From: Ypsolopha sequella | Taxonomy: Eukaryota > Arthropoda > Insecta > Lepidoptera > Ypsolophidae | Reading direction: 5' to 3' | Assembly (NCBI GenBank): GCA_934047225.1 | Contig: OW204009.1 | Coordinates: 18,116,898-18,180,897 of the forward strand | Length of the DNA: 64,000 bases | The notes under the pieces: generated by a model | Database searches by the model: none | Told to the model about the DNA's origin: nothing | What the model saw: the letters and a program-made list of their open reading frames with translations, nothing else | Program-made: the position numbers and the translations under genes | Shown: piece by piece, positions 23,049-32,827 of the stretch | How positions within the stretch are numbered: position 1 is the first letter of the stretch | Layout of the letters: each line of letters opens with the position of its first letter

Positions 23049-23571
23049 CAGTGTTGCCACCTTGGTTTTTGAAAAAGAGCAGTTGGACAAGCTAGAAAGG
23101 GCTAGATTTAGCAAATTTTTCCATCAAAAGTGCTAAAAATTGTTTATTTGAAATGTAGTAAGTAATTTCAGAAAATGCAACAGAGTAATTAAAACTAAGT
23201 TATTGAATTGTTAAAAATCGTACCTGATGAAGCAGAAAAAGTTGATGGCTGATTTACATCTGCGTTTTTTGCGGATTTGAACGAATATTTTAAATTAATT
23301 CTACAGTTTTTTATTATTTCAGTTGACACCTTGTGTGAACAGCAACACTCTCTCAGTCGTTTTAAACCCAATCGTATACGTAGTATGGATATCATTGTTT
23401 TTAGCCCCATTTTATTTCTGGTTTTAGTTTTAATTAGGTTCACAGAACTATAAATATACACATAACAAAAAGGGCTAGATTGCTCTTTTCGGGCTAAATC
23501 ATCAAAAAACGAGTTCAACTACAGTAAAAAGTGCTAGATCTAGCCCGAAAAGGGCTAAGGTGGCAACACTG
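23049..23571. mobile_element. 523-bp hAT-type element, non-autonomous
   Basis: Inverted ends CAGTGTTGCCACCTT / AAGGTGGCAACACTG. The 8-bp direct repeat ACGGGTAT flanks both sides (23041-23048 and 23572-23579). A short 107-codon minus ORF inside shows no transposase motif. Confidence 0.85.
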
Positions 23572-23954
23572 ACGGGTATGTACGTTTACCAAGAACAGTG
23601 ACGTGTAAAACGCTACGTACATAAATAATAGTTTTGTAAGCTAATATTTAATTTGTTGTGTGTGTTTCAAAATCAATTGATACATAATAACCGTATTTAT
23701 TACCATTTCTGTTTAATAATTTATACTAAGACACTCTTTAGTCAATATTTTTTTAGGTAGGTAGATGTAAGTTGAATTTACCTAGTGATTACTTTGTTGA
23801 TGGTATTGACAAGAATAAACAATAGATAGATCCCGTCATAAACGAAAAAACAGCGAAAATAGTGATGGTCGTAAGCGTAAAAAGGTGAATAAGCGCAAAA
23901 ATTTACGTCAGGTGTTGAAAACTCCCGATTACGATAAATCAAGGTATTCTACTA

Positions 23955-24275
23955 GTGAATGACACGAAAGGTATCGTCGAAATTCATGAGAACTATACTG
24001 TTAAAAACGGAAGATTATACCGACGAATAGAGATGAATGGCGAAGTTAATCTAAAATGGGTAGTACCGAAAGCTGTTAGATGGAAAATAGTTCGCATGAA
24101 TCACGACGATGCCGGACATCGGGGGTTTGATAAGACTTATGAGAAAATTCATCAGGTTTACTGGTTCAAAAAGATAAGAAGATTCAGAAAAAAATATTGT
24201 CAAGCTTGTTTGAATTTCCTAGACCAGTCGTCATTCGACTGGTTAGATGAGCAAAACGAAATGAACTTACAATAA
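23955..24275 (+). pseudogene. Ty3/gypsy integrase zinc-binding fragment
   Basis: Reads YTVKNGRLYRR, VPKAVRWKIVRMNHDDAGHRG, then IHQVYWFKKIRRF and CQACL. This is the H2C2 zinc-binding domain (HX5H...CX2C here) at the N-terminus of gypsy integrases. It stops after about 100 codons with no catalytic core. Confidence 0.65.
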
Positions 24276-24343
24276 CTGGTCTTGGTCTGGCTAGGAAAAG
24301 TCTTACGTCCAAGGATTTACATATCCATGAACACCTAATCAAA

Positions 24344-24560
24344 AGATGTACTTCAACGACCGCCTTACACGCAAAAATCGGCTGTTAGTTCGCAATACCC
24401 GGAATCAAGCCAACCAGGCAGGCTACAAATATAGCTGGACCAACAAAAGACATATACATGTACGGAAGACAGATGGGAGTCCAGTAATTCAAATCCGTAC
24501 CGTAACTGATCTCAACAGCAAACTTATCCCTATTTTTCCTTCTTTGTCGTCGATGGCAGA
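24344..24560 (+). pseudogene. FP-like (retroelement ORF1) C-terminal fragment
   Basis: DRLTRKNRLLVRNTRNQAN, YKYSWTNKRHIHVRK, PVIQIRTVTDL resembles the C-terminal segment of FP-type proteins found in insect LINE-associated ORFs. Likely a piece of a different element from its gypsy neighbours. Confidence 0.4.
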
Positions 24561-24663
24561 TGAACTTTTGGCTTATATCTCGACTTCAAACATTAATTTA
24601 GATAATTGTTATCGAAACTGTATCTTCATCGTATTTATACTAGATGTATTCCAAGATTAGATT

Positions 24664-24790
24664 ATGTTTGCCAAGATTAGAGAAAAAGTGTACACGGACC
24701 ATAAACCGCTAACATTTTCACTGAATAAGAAAATTACTCGACTTACGACAGTTAGATTTCATAATCGAATACATAGAAGGATCACAACAT
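24664..24790 (+). pseudogene. Ty3/gypsy RNase H fragment
   Basis: VYTDHKPLTFSLNKKITR matches the conserved TDHKPL core of gypsy RNase H. It lies downstream of integrase sequence, the reverse of the order in an intact element, so the locus is rearranged. Confidence 0.5.
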
Positions 24791-25059
24791 ACAGTTGCTG
24801 CTGCACTCTCCAGAGTTATTTAATATTTCTACGAAAACCTGCAAAATCCATTTCCCTTCGTGTGACGTCACTTGAGAAATGGCTGTTTAGAAATGTGTCC
24901 TTTGCATTAAGATAAATTTATAATAATTTGCTGCCGACTAATTTGACAGATGGATGACAGATGAGAAGACAGACAGAGACAGATCACTTTTTTTATAAGC
25001 AATCATACGTCTGAATCAGTATAATGGCTAAAAGTCTTAAGTGACGTCATATCCGACAA

Positions 25060-25252
25060 TTCTTTAAATAAAAACCGGCCAAGTGCGAGTCGGACTCGCG
25101 CACGAAGGGTTCCGTACCGTTATCTATAAAAACGGCAAAATTTTGTTTTCACGTTTGTTGTATGGGAGCCCCTTAAATATTTATTTTATTCTGCTTTTTA
25201 GTATTTGTTGTTATAGCGGCAACAGAAATACATCATAATATGTAAAAATTTA
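25060..25252 (+). mobile_element. GGGTTCCGTA-family fragment
   Basis: CCGGCCAAGTGCGAGTCGGACTCGCGCACGAAGGGTTCCGTA is the most canonical 5' end of this family in the window. It continues with TGTATGGGAGCCCC and a GTTGTTATAGCGGCAACAG block, then runs into the hairpin motif pair. Confidence 0.6.
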
Positions 25253-25255
25253 AAT

Positions 25256-25397
25256 GGTTTTAGGCGCTATATTTCGACCCCTCAGTGGGGTCGTCATCAG
25301 ACAAATAGAAAAATATTATAAAAATAATAAATGACATAAATTTTTGTATTCGCCTGATGATGACCCCACTGAGGGGTCGAAATATAGCGCTTAAAAC
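25256..25397. repeat. Inverted pair of hairpin motifs (H2 and H3)
   Basis: Minus 25261-25300 and plus 25353-25397 each carry CTGATGA(C/T)-GACCCC-ACTGA-GGGGTC-GAAATATAGCGC. The two face each other across about 50 AT-rich bases, so the unit is itself a large inverted repeat. Confidence 0.6.
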
Positions 25398-25509
25398 TAT
25401 CTAATTAAGTAAAAATATAATGATTAATTACTTAAACAAACTAAACTGCTAAAAATAAAAACGTATTACAAACTAAACTAAAAATAAACAGAACCCTAAA
25501 CCTTAAAAT

Positions 25510-25982
25510 ATTTTTTTTTAGTTTATTTTATTTATTTCCCAACTTACACCTACCATTACAGGAATGCAACCTAATGCGATAGGATGTGTTTGACTTATTT
25601 TATCTTATAAATCTACAAAATAACACTATTAACTACATATTCCATCAAACTTACTAAACCTACTTATCTTTATAACACAGTGTATATAACGCTATTTTAG
25701 TGAATTGACTTAGAGCACAATTAAAAAGGTCTCTGAGTTCCGCGATAGAATTGAGAATGGTAAACGCGCGCGTCAGCCATCAATGCGGTGCGTGCGCGCG
25801 GTACGAGCAGCAATTGGCTGGCGGCGCCGGCACATGTACCTGTCTGGTACACACAAATACACTTCTCCCATTAACACTGGATTGTTTATCTTCCCTATCA
25901 ATATTTTAAACATGTATGTAACCAAAGCAAAGCCAGTTCACGCCTAATCTTGAGCTCATTGTAGCCTACCATGCCCAAAATA
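25510..25982 (-). pseudogene. Jockey-like LINE, 3' part (separated by BEL insertion)
   Basis: Directly left of the BEL element the minus strand continues the LINE reading frame with ILGMVGYNELKIRREL, then a frameshift, the C-terminal coding tail, a 3' UTR shared with 11282-11745 and an A-rich tail. Joining it to 32828-33690 across the BEL element restores the order KYPNLF then ILGMVGY. Confidence 0.72.
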
Positions 25983-25987
25983 AATAG
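25983..25987. repeat. Target-site duplication AATAG (left)
   Basis: Identical 5-mer at 32823-32827 on the other side of the BEL/Pao element, the usual length for BEL/Pao integration. Confidence 0.85.
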
Positions 25988-26452
25988 TGTTCGCGCCACT
26001 TCTTGTGGCTCTCATACTGCGGGGTAGTTGTGAATTAATATTTTCAACTGTCATTTTCGCTGCATCTCCACCCGCTTAGTTTTGGACGCAAATCAATCAG
26101 TCGTCAATCAGAAGCCTTTCACGCCGGAGGTATACGCTGATTGTCATTCGACTAGGTCCTACCTCGACCCTACCGCCCGCCATTTTGAGATCGCACCCGC
26201 TGTGCGCCTCATTTTCATCTATTACTATTACGAAGAAGATTAGCCGAGAAGAGCGCAACCAGGCACGAAGAGGAAGAAGAAAACCATCTTGGAGAACACC
26301 AGAGACTTGGTGGCTCAGGCGAAGCGTGGTTTGTGGTGCATGCAGCTCCTTCCCAAGGTCAGATCTTTCATCTTCGTAATTATTTCTCTTCACTTCCCGC
26401 TATTTTTAAAACCTATGGTGATACAAAGCACTGCCGTCATATCGCGTGCTCA
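25988..26452 (+). repeat. 5' LTR of BEL/Pao element
   Basis: 465 bp, TG...CA termini. Offset to the right LTR is exactly 6370 bp throughout. Small ORFs inside both LTRs are identical shadows. Confidence 0.93.
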
Positions 26453-26490
26453 TTTTTTGGTCCTTCGAACCGGATCTAGATCCATTTTAG
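26453..26490 (+). promoter_or_regulatory. Candidate primer binding region of BEL/Pao element
   Basis: TTTTTTGGTCCTTCGAACCG follows the LTR at once. The TGG start and the TTCGAACC core are complementary to a tRNA 3' region (CCA end, T-loop), as expected for minus-strand priming. The tRNA identity is not resolved. Confidence 0.5.
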
Positions 26491-26938
26491 GCCCTTTGAT
26501 CTGCGATCTATAACCATTTTTTGGTATTTCCAACCGCTATCTTCATGTTCTTTGTCTAAAGAACACGTGAATTCCGCTCTAATTTTCACTCTGCCCGCAG
26601 TATTACCCCGCATTCCCGCTCTTATTTGCATTATCTATGCATTAAAACCCCGCATTCGTCAAAATATTAGTGATTCCATTTCCTATATACTGGAAATTAT
26701 AAATTATCTACAGTGAAATACGCCATTCTGTTAATTTATCCGCTGCGATTATACCATTTGATCATTTCACAGAAAATATTATCTGCCTACCTGCTAATTC
26801 TTAATATTATCGAGAGGTACTCGTACACAGGTTCGTCCGCCGCCCGTGTTATCTCTAACTCATTAGCATTATTCTATGTTGTAGTCAGTATAAAACTTTC
26901 AATAGTTCTGGTACTTGCCTAACTTTGTACTATATAAC

Positions 26939-29900
26939 ATGCCAAATTCCGCAGAAGCTGCAAAATTAAAGATGTCGTATAGTTTAAAGAAGCTTAAAAA
27001 TAAAAGGCAAGAATTGTTTAATCGCCTTCAGAGAGTTTATGACTTTTCTAAAACCGCTTTAGAGGATGTTTCTTCGGCAGAATTGTTTATGGCCAATGTC
27101 GAAACTTTGGATACTGTACGCTCAGAAATTCATGTAATCATAGATGAAATTAATGACACAGAGGTATTGATAAATCCTAATTTTGAACCAAATTATCAAA
27201 GTTGGTCAGCTTTTGAGGATCTTTACTCCCATTGCAAATACATCAACCGGAAGTTATCACATTCTTCGAAATCGGCTGACTCTAAAGTTAAAGCTCCACT
27301 TGACATGGAATGTCCCAAAAAACCTACTATCAAGCTTCCAAAACTGGAACTCGTTGGTTTTTCTGGTGAAGCTACTATGTGGCCAACATTCTATGAAACA
27401 TTTAAAACCACGATTCACGATAATCCGGACTTGACCGACAACGAACGAGTACAATACCTGATGGGTAAACTTTCTGGCCGGGCACTTTCGATTTGTTCTG
27501 GAATCACACCGAACGCAACTAACTACGACATAATCTGGAAAACACTCGTTTCTACTTTTCAAGACTCGCGTAGTTTAGCCACTACTTATTTGGATCAAAT
27601 GTTTGAATTTCGCCCTTTAACTACCGCTAGTTCAAAAAACTTGGACTTGTTTTTAGACAAGTTCTGTTCCGCTGTTTCGTGTTTAAAATCACTGAATATT
27701 AAAGATCTTTCGGATTTTATCCTTATGTATTTGGCCCTTAAAAAACTTGATGTTGAAACCGCTCGTTCATTTGAAATGTTTAAACGTGGTTCCGATTTAC
27801 CCCATTATGATGAATTAATATCATTTTTACGGGAACAAACTAAGATACTGAACCGCACTGCACCCGCAATTACCGCTCCCGCTCCGAACCGCTCCGTTAA
27901 TAATAATAACAACAAAACCGGGTACAGTACCAAGTCAACCCATGCTTTTGTCTCCGCTTCGACCAATAATAATTGTTGTCCGCTATGTAAACAATTAAAA
28001 TACTATAATTTATATAAGTGTCCCGAATTTGTGAAACTAGATATCGAGAAAAGATTTCAGTTCATCAAATCTAATAACGGTTGCACCAATTGTTTAAGTA
28101 TTACGCATAACAATTCCGCTTGTAAATCGTCTTATAATTGCCGCCATTGTAATTGTAAACACCATTCGATGTTGTGCCGCAAACAAAATGTGATGAATAC
28201 TCACACCGCGCTTGGTCAAAATATTACCGTGTCTCCACGCACACATACGCAATCTTCGAGGTTGGTGGATCCTGCCGTATCGGCGACTAACACAGAACAT
28301 ATGACTAATGATTCTCAATCCGTACCAACTGCGAGTAATAATATTTCTTTATGTAACTTACAGCCTAACTCGCAGCGTAATGAAACATGCCTTTTAGGTA
28401 CAATTCAAGTGATCGTGAAAGATTCTAACGGTATGTCTGTCCGTCTACGTGCGCTCTGCGACCCTGCGTCACAATCCAGTTTTTCGACGGTTTCCTGTTG
28501 TGAGAAGCTTAACTTAAAATATGAGAAAATTCCCCGCGCTTTTGTTAAGGGCATCGGCTCTTCATCAAACCCAATTAAGGGTGCGACAAACCTTAAATTG
28601 TTTTCACGATTTGATGATTCGGTTTCAATTTCGCTTGACACTTATGTAATCGACCGTATTACCGACAACTTACCATCGGTGCAGGTGGATTTGTCCACGC
28701 TTTCGTATTTAAAATATATCACACTTGCTGATGAAACATTTTACTTACCGGGTGAGATTGATATTCTTATCGGTGCATCTTTATTCGCGGATATCTTGTT
28801 ATCAGGCCGCGTCTCTGGTCCCCCGGGTACGCCGACGGGATTTCAGACCATCTTCGGTTTTACGCTAATTGGTAATACGCCTGTTTACCAAAATACCGCA
28901 TGTTCAATTTCGTTATGCTCTTATATGGAGATTGAACCGCCAATAGATTTTATTTTACAAAAATTTTGGCAATTAGAAGAGGTGCATTGTGAACCTGCTT
29001 CTAGTCCCGCAAATGATGAATGTGAAAAATTATTTATTAACAATGTGTCACGTGACCCCGCTGGTCGCTATTCGGTTTCTTTACCGTTCGCACGGAATCC
29101 TAACATACTAGGAAACTCGTACCATCACGCAAAAAAGTGTTTTATGTCTCTTGAGCGTAGGTTTGTTTCTAACGCAGATTTACGTTCCGAGTATAACAAT
29201 ATAATAAATGAATACCTAACTAAAGGTTACATATCCCCGCTTCATAATGATGACCAATTATCTCTTGGTTATTATATTCCGCATCATCCCGTAGTGCGTG
29301 TTGATAAATCAACGACAAAGGTGCGTATTTGTATGAATGCCAGTACTAAGACTGACTCCGCTGATGGTACTCGTGTCTCATTAAATGACACGCTGCACAC
29401 AGGTGCTAATTTGCAAAACGATTTGTTTTTAATTTTACTTGACTTCCGCTTGTATGAAATCGCTTTTACCTCGGATATCAAACAAATGTTCTTACAAGTT
29501 TTGGTTAACGCCGATGATCGCAAATTTCAAAAGTTTTTATACCGCTTTGACACGTGTTCACCGCTTATCGCTTATCAGTTCAATCGCGTCTGCTTTGGAC
29601 TACGTAGTAGCCCTTTCCTTGCGATGAGAGTAGTCAGGAAACTCTGTGAGGATGGGAGTTCAGCGTACCCGCTCGCCGCTACTGTAGCCGCACGAAACTG
29701 TTACATGGACGACATCTGCTATAGCACGCCCACCGTGCAGGGCTCCTTACAGCTCAGAGATGAGCTGGTAGGATTGCTTAAGGCCGGTGGCTTTGAGCTC
29801 GTCAAGTGGTCTAGTAACTGTCAACAGTTACTTGATACACTGCCTGATACTCACCGCTTAAATTCTAGTAAGAATTTTGAAGAACAAACTCAAACTCTTA

Positions 29901-32257
29901 AAGTTCTTGGCTTACAGTGGTCGCCTGATTCTGACGAGTTCTCTTTTACTGTATCGCTAGATAGTCGCCCATGTACTAAACGCAATGTTTTGTCCGTGAT
30001 AGCACGTCAGTACGACGTCCTCGGCTTTACCGCTCCTGTGATCTTGTACGCAAAATTACTCTTGCAGAAAATCTGTATTTTAAAATTAGACTGGGATGAA
30101 ACACTACCCTCTGATATTGCGCAGATTTGGCAAAACTATTTGAAGGAGCTACCTGTTTTGCGGGATTTACGTATTAAACGCCACTTAGACGTGTTCCAAA
30201 ATTCGAAAATTTCGATAATATCATTTGCAGACGCAAGTGAACGTGGATACGGATGTGTCGTATATATTAGAGTACAAGATGACTCAGACACTTGCACTAG
30301 CATTCGGCTGGTATGCGCAAAGTCAAAAGTCTGTCCGCTCAAGACCGTCAGTGTCGCCCGCCTTGAGCTTTGTGCCTCGTTACTCATGTCGAAATTAACT
30401 CGTCGTGTAGTTGACGCTTATAAAATACGTCACAATATTGAACGTATTTACTGTTTTACCGATTCTATGGTAACTTTACACTGGATACATTCCTCACCGC
30501 ACAGGTTTAAAACCTTTGTCGCGACGCGTATAACAAAAATAATATCCGCTATTCCCGCTGAATGTTTTTACCATACAGCTGGTTCTCAAAACCCGAGCGA
30601 CTGTCTTTCCCGTGGTCTCACTCCCACGCAGTTGATGAGTCACCCGCTCTGGTTCACTGGACCTGCTTGGCTTTATCTGGACGCTAAAGAGTGGCCAATC
30701 AAAACAATAGAATCAGCTTCTATTGAAGAAAACTTGCCGGAATCAAAAACAATTTCTCTTCCCGCTTTTAGTAATGAAGAACCGCATCCACTTCTTTCTC
30801 TTTCGGAAAGAATTTCGTCATGGCTTGTGCTTTTACACACAATCATTTACATCTACCGATTTTTACGTATTTTACCGCGCTCTAATATTTTTACCGCTAC
30901 CGATATGGATTTCGCTGAAGTTGCATTGATTAAAGCTCTTCAAGCATTTTATTTTCTTGATGAAATAAAAAGATTAAAGTCAAATAAACTTTGTTCTCCC
31001 GCTTTAAATCGACTATCGCCATTTTTAGATAAAAATGGATTGTTACGCGTTGGTGGTCGACTTCGCAACACAGACATGACGTTCGATCAACAACACCCTG
31101 TGTTGTTACCTCGTAAAAATCATATTGTCGAATTGATTATCATTCATTATCATCGCAAAAATTGTCACACTGGACCAGTGGCTTTAATGTCAATAATCCG
31201 CCAAAAATTTTGGATACTTTCCTGTCGAAATATTGTTCGTCGCGTAATACATAGCTGCAATTATTGTTTTAAGGCGAAGCCGAGACAAACCTTCCCTTTC
31301 ATGGCAGATTTACCATCATGCCGCGTTAATGAGGCTAAAGCTTTTGTCCACTGCGCTGTGGATTATTGTGGTCCTATCAGTATCACTCCGTATCGAAAAC
31401 GTGGAGTCCGTCCCGTCAAATGTTACCTCTGCATATTTGTATGCCTGGTGACTCGTGCAGTTCACGTTGAATTGGCAACTGATCTTAGCACGAACACTTT
31501 TCTTTCCGCGTTCAAACGTTTTTTATCTAGACGTGGAGCAGTGTCTTTCGTATATTCAGATAATGCTACGAACTTTGTAGGCGCTAGAAATGCCCTCTCA
31601 GAAATTTACAATTTGACAAACTCCGAAGAATTTAAAACGTCTTTCGCGAATGAACTTGCCGATCATAGAATACAATGGAAATTTAATATTCCACGTAGCC
31701 CACATTTTGGGGGACATTATGAGATATATGTCAAAGGATTTAAGACGCATTTGCATAGAGTAGTAGGTACTCAACTGTTGACCTACGAAGAATTATTAAC
31801 TGTAGTTACGCAAATAGAATGTGTCATAAATTCTCGTCCGCTTACGCTGCTGAGTGAAGATCCATCTGAACTTAGCGCGTTAACTCCTGCACATTTTCTG
31901 ATGTCAACTCCTTTAAAAGAATTACCCGCTTGTAAGGTGGCTGATGAGCCAGTTAATTTATTACGTCGCTACGCGTTGCTTGATCAAATGGTAGAATCGT
32001 TCGCAAGGCGATGGAAGAATGATTATCTCCATCTTCTCCAGTCTAGAGGAAAATGGAATACACCTTCCAACCCAATCAAAATTGGATCTGTTGTCGTTGT
32101 AGTTACCGATAACACTCCACCGCTTCAATGGCCGCTCGGTGTTATTGTAGCTGTATACCCTGGCAAAGATAATGTCATTAGGGTAGCTTCTGTCAAAACG
32201 ACGACAGGTGTTTACAAACGACCTGTCGTGCGTCTTTGCCCTCTCCCATCTCAATAA
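26939..32257 (+). CDS. BEL/Pao Gag-Pol polyprotein, intact, 1772 aa
   Basis: The open frame extends upstream only through a TTG at 26915; the first ATG is 26939. Order along the protein: coiled N-terminus and gag-like domain (about residues 1-290, with LPKLELVGFSGEATMWPTFY); a Cys/His cluster (about 345-412); an aspartic protease of the DUF1758 type with D508 in DPAS instead of the usual D-S/T-G; reverse transcriptase with YMDD at 922-925; RNase H with D1098, E1143 and D1175; integrase with a His/Cys zinc site (H1403/H1405/H1410, C1440, C1443) and catalytic D1475, D1541, E1595; and a C-terminal domain ending GVYKRPVVRLCPLP. No frameshift or stop. This is the only intact reverse transcriptase in the window and could act on its own if transcribed. 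The DPAS protease site is a possible weakness. Confidence 0.95.
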   Translation: MPNSAEAAKLKMSYSLKKLKNKRQELFNRLQRVYDFSKTALEDVSSAELFMANVETLDTVRSEIHVIIDEINDTEVLINPNFEPNYQSWSAFEDLYSHCKYINRKLSHSSKSADSKVKAPLDMECPKKPTIKLPKLELVGFSGEATMWPTFYETFKTTIHDNPDLTDNERVQYLMGKLSGRALSICSGITPNATNYDIIWKTLVSTFQDSRSLATTYLDQMFEFRPLTTASSKNLDLFLDKFCSAVSCLKSLNIKDLSDFILMYLALKKLDVETARSFEMFKRGSDLPHYDELISFLREQTKILNRTAPAITAPAPNRSVNNNNNKTGYSTKSTHAFVSASTNNNCCPLCKQLKYYNLYKCPEFVKLDIEKRFQFIKSNNGCTNCLSITHNNSACKSSYNCRHCNCKHHSMLCRKQNVMNTHTALGQNITVSPRTHTQSSRLVDPAVSATNTEHMTNDSQSVPTASNNISLCNLQPNSQRNETCLLGTIQVIVKDSNGMSVRLRALCDPASQSSFSTVSCCEKLNLKYEKIPRAFVKGIGSSSNPIKGATNLKLFSRFDDSVSISLDTYVIDRITDNLPSVQVDLSTLSYLKYITLADETFYLPGEIDILIGASLFADILLSGRVSGPPGTPTGFQTIFGFTLIGNTPVYQNTACSISLCSYMEIEPPIDFILQKFWQLEEVHCEPASSPANDECEKLFINNVSRDPAGRYSVSLPFARNPNILGNSYHHAKKCFMSLERRFVSNADLRSEYNNIINEYLTKGYISPLHNDDQLSLGYYIPHHPVVRVDKSTTKVRICMNASTKTDSADGTRVSLNDTLHTGANLQNDLFLILLDFRLYEIAFTSDIKQMFLQVLVNADDRKFQKFLYRFDTCSPLIAYQFNRVCFGLRSSPFLAMRVVRKLCEDGSSAYPLAATVAARNCYMDDICYSTPTVQGSLQLRDELVGLLKAGGFELVKWSSNCQQLLDTLPDTHRLNSSKNFEEQTQTLKVLGLQWSPDSDEFSFTVSLDSRPCTKRNVLSVIARQYDVLGFTAPVILYAKLLLQKICILKLDWDETLPSDIAQIWQNYLKELPVLRDLRIKRHLDVFQNSKISIISFADASERGYGCVVYIRVQDDSDTCTSIRLVCAKSKVCPLKTVSVARLELCASLLMSKLTRRVVDAYKIRHNIERIYCFTDSMVTLHWIHSSPHRFKTFVATRITKIISAIPAECFYHTAGSQNPSDCLSRGLTPTQLMSHPLWFTGPAWLYLDAKEWPIKTIESASIEENLPESKTISLPAFSNEEPHPLLSLSERISSWLVLLHTIIYIYRFLRILPRSNIFTATDMDFAEVALIKALQAFYFLDEIKRLKSNKLCSPALNRLSPFLDKNGLLRVGGRLRNTDMTFDQQHPVLLPRKNHIVELIIIHYHRKNCHTGPVALMSIIRQKFWILSCRNIVRRVIHSCNYCFKAKPRQTFPFMADLPSCRVNEAKAFVHCAVDYCGPISITPYRKRGVRPVKCYLCIFVCLVTRAVHVELATDLSTNTFLSAFKRFLSRRGAVSFVYSDNATNFVGARNALSEIYNLTNSEEFKTSFANELADHRIQWKFNIPRSPHFGGHYEIYVKGFKTHLHRVVGTQLLTYEELLTVVTQIECVINSRPLTLLSEDPSELSALTPAHFLMSTPLKELPACKVADEPVNLLRRYALLDQMVESFARRWKNDYLHLLQSRGKWNTPSNPIKIGSVVVVVTDNTPPLQWPLGVIVAVYPGKDNVIRVASVKTTTGVYKRPVVRLCPLPSQ

Positions 32258-32344
32258 CTCCTTTCTTTGCCCCCGCTTCAAAATTTCGTTATTCTCTGTC
32301 TTATTTTTACTTTTCTATTCTTATTTTAAAACCAATGGTTTTAA

Positions 32345-32357
32345 CGCCGGGGGCAAA
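32345..32357 (+). promoter_or_regulatory. Polypurine tract of BEL/Pao element
   Basis: CGCCGGGGGCAAA abuts the right LTR, the expected site for plus-strand DNA priming. It is short and contains two pyrimidines. Confidence 0.55.
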
Positions 32358-32822
32358 TGTTCGCGCCACTTCTTGTGGCTCTCATACTGCGGGGTAGTTG
32401 TGAATTAATATTTTCAACTGTCATTTTCGCTGCATCTCCACCCGCTTAGTTTTGGACGCAAATCAATCAGTCGTCAATCAGAAGCCTTTCACGCCGGAGG
32501 TATACGCTGATTGTCATTCGACTAGGTCCTACCTCGACCCTACCGCCCGCCATTTTGAGATCGCACCCGCTGTGCGCCTCATTTTCATCTATTACTATTA
32601 CGAAGAAGATTAGCCGAGAAGAGCGCAACCAGGCACGAAGAGGAAGAAGAAAACCATCTTGGAGAACACCAGAGACTTGGTGGCTCAGGCGAAGCGTGGT
32701 TTGTGGTGCATGCAGCTCCTTCCCAAGGTCAGATCTTTCATCTTCGTAATTATTTCTCTTCACTTCCCGCTATTTTTAAAACCTATGGTGATACAAAGCA
32801 CTGCCGTCATATCGCGTGCTCA
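32358..32822 (+). repeat. 3' LTR of BEL/Pao element
   Basis: Identical to the 5' LTR as far as read. Followed by the AATAG duplication at 32823-32827. Confidence 0.93.
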
Positions 32823-32827
32823 AATAG

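Larger units (their letters stand above)
25988..32822 (+). mobile_element. Complete BEL/Pao LTR retrotransposon, 6835 bp
   Basis: Two 465-bp LTRs (25988-26452 and 32358-32822) starting TGTTCG and ending GCTCA, a single gag-pol ORF, a purine-rich tract GGGGGC just before the right LTR, and a 5-bp AATAG duplication. Every LTR line I compared is identical, so the insertion is recent, and the ORF has no stop. It has integrated into an older Jockey-like LINE. Confidence 0.93.

Noticed and set aside
26097..26393. Identical small ORFs in both LTRs (also 32467-32763)
   Set aside because: They are non-coding LTR sequence; identity simply reflects LTR identity.
26915..26938. Start of the Gag-Pol frame at 26915
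   Set aside because: The codon there is TTG; the first ATG in frame is 26939.
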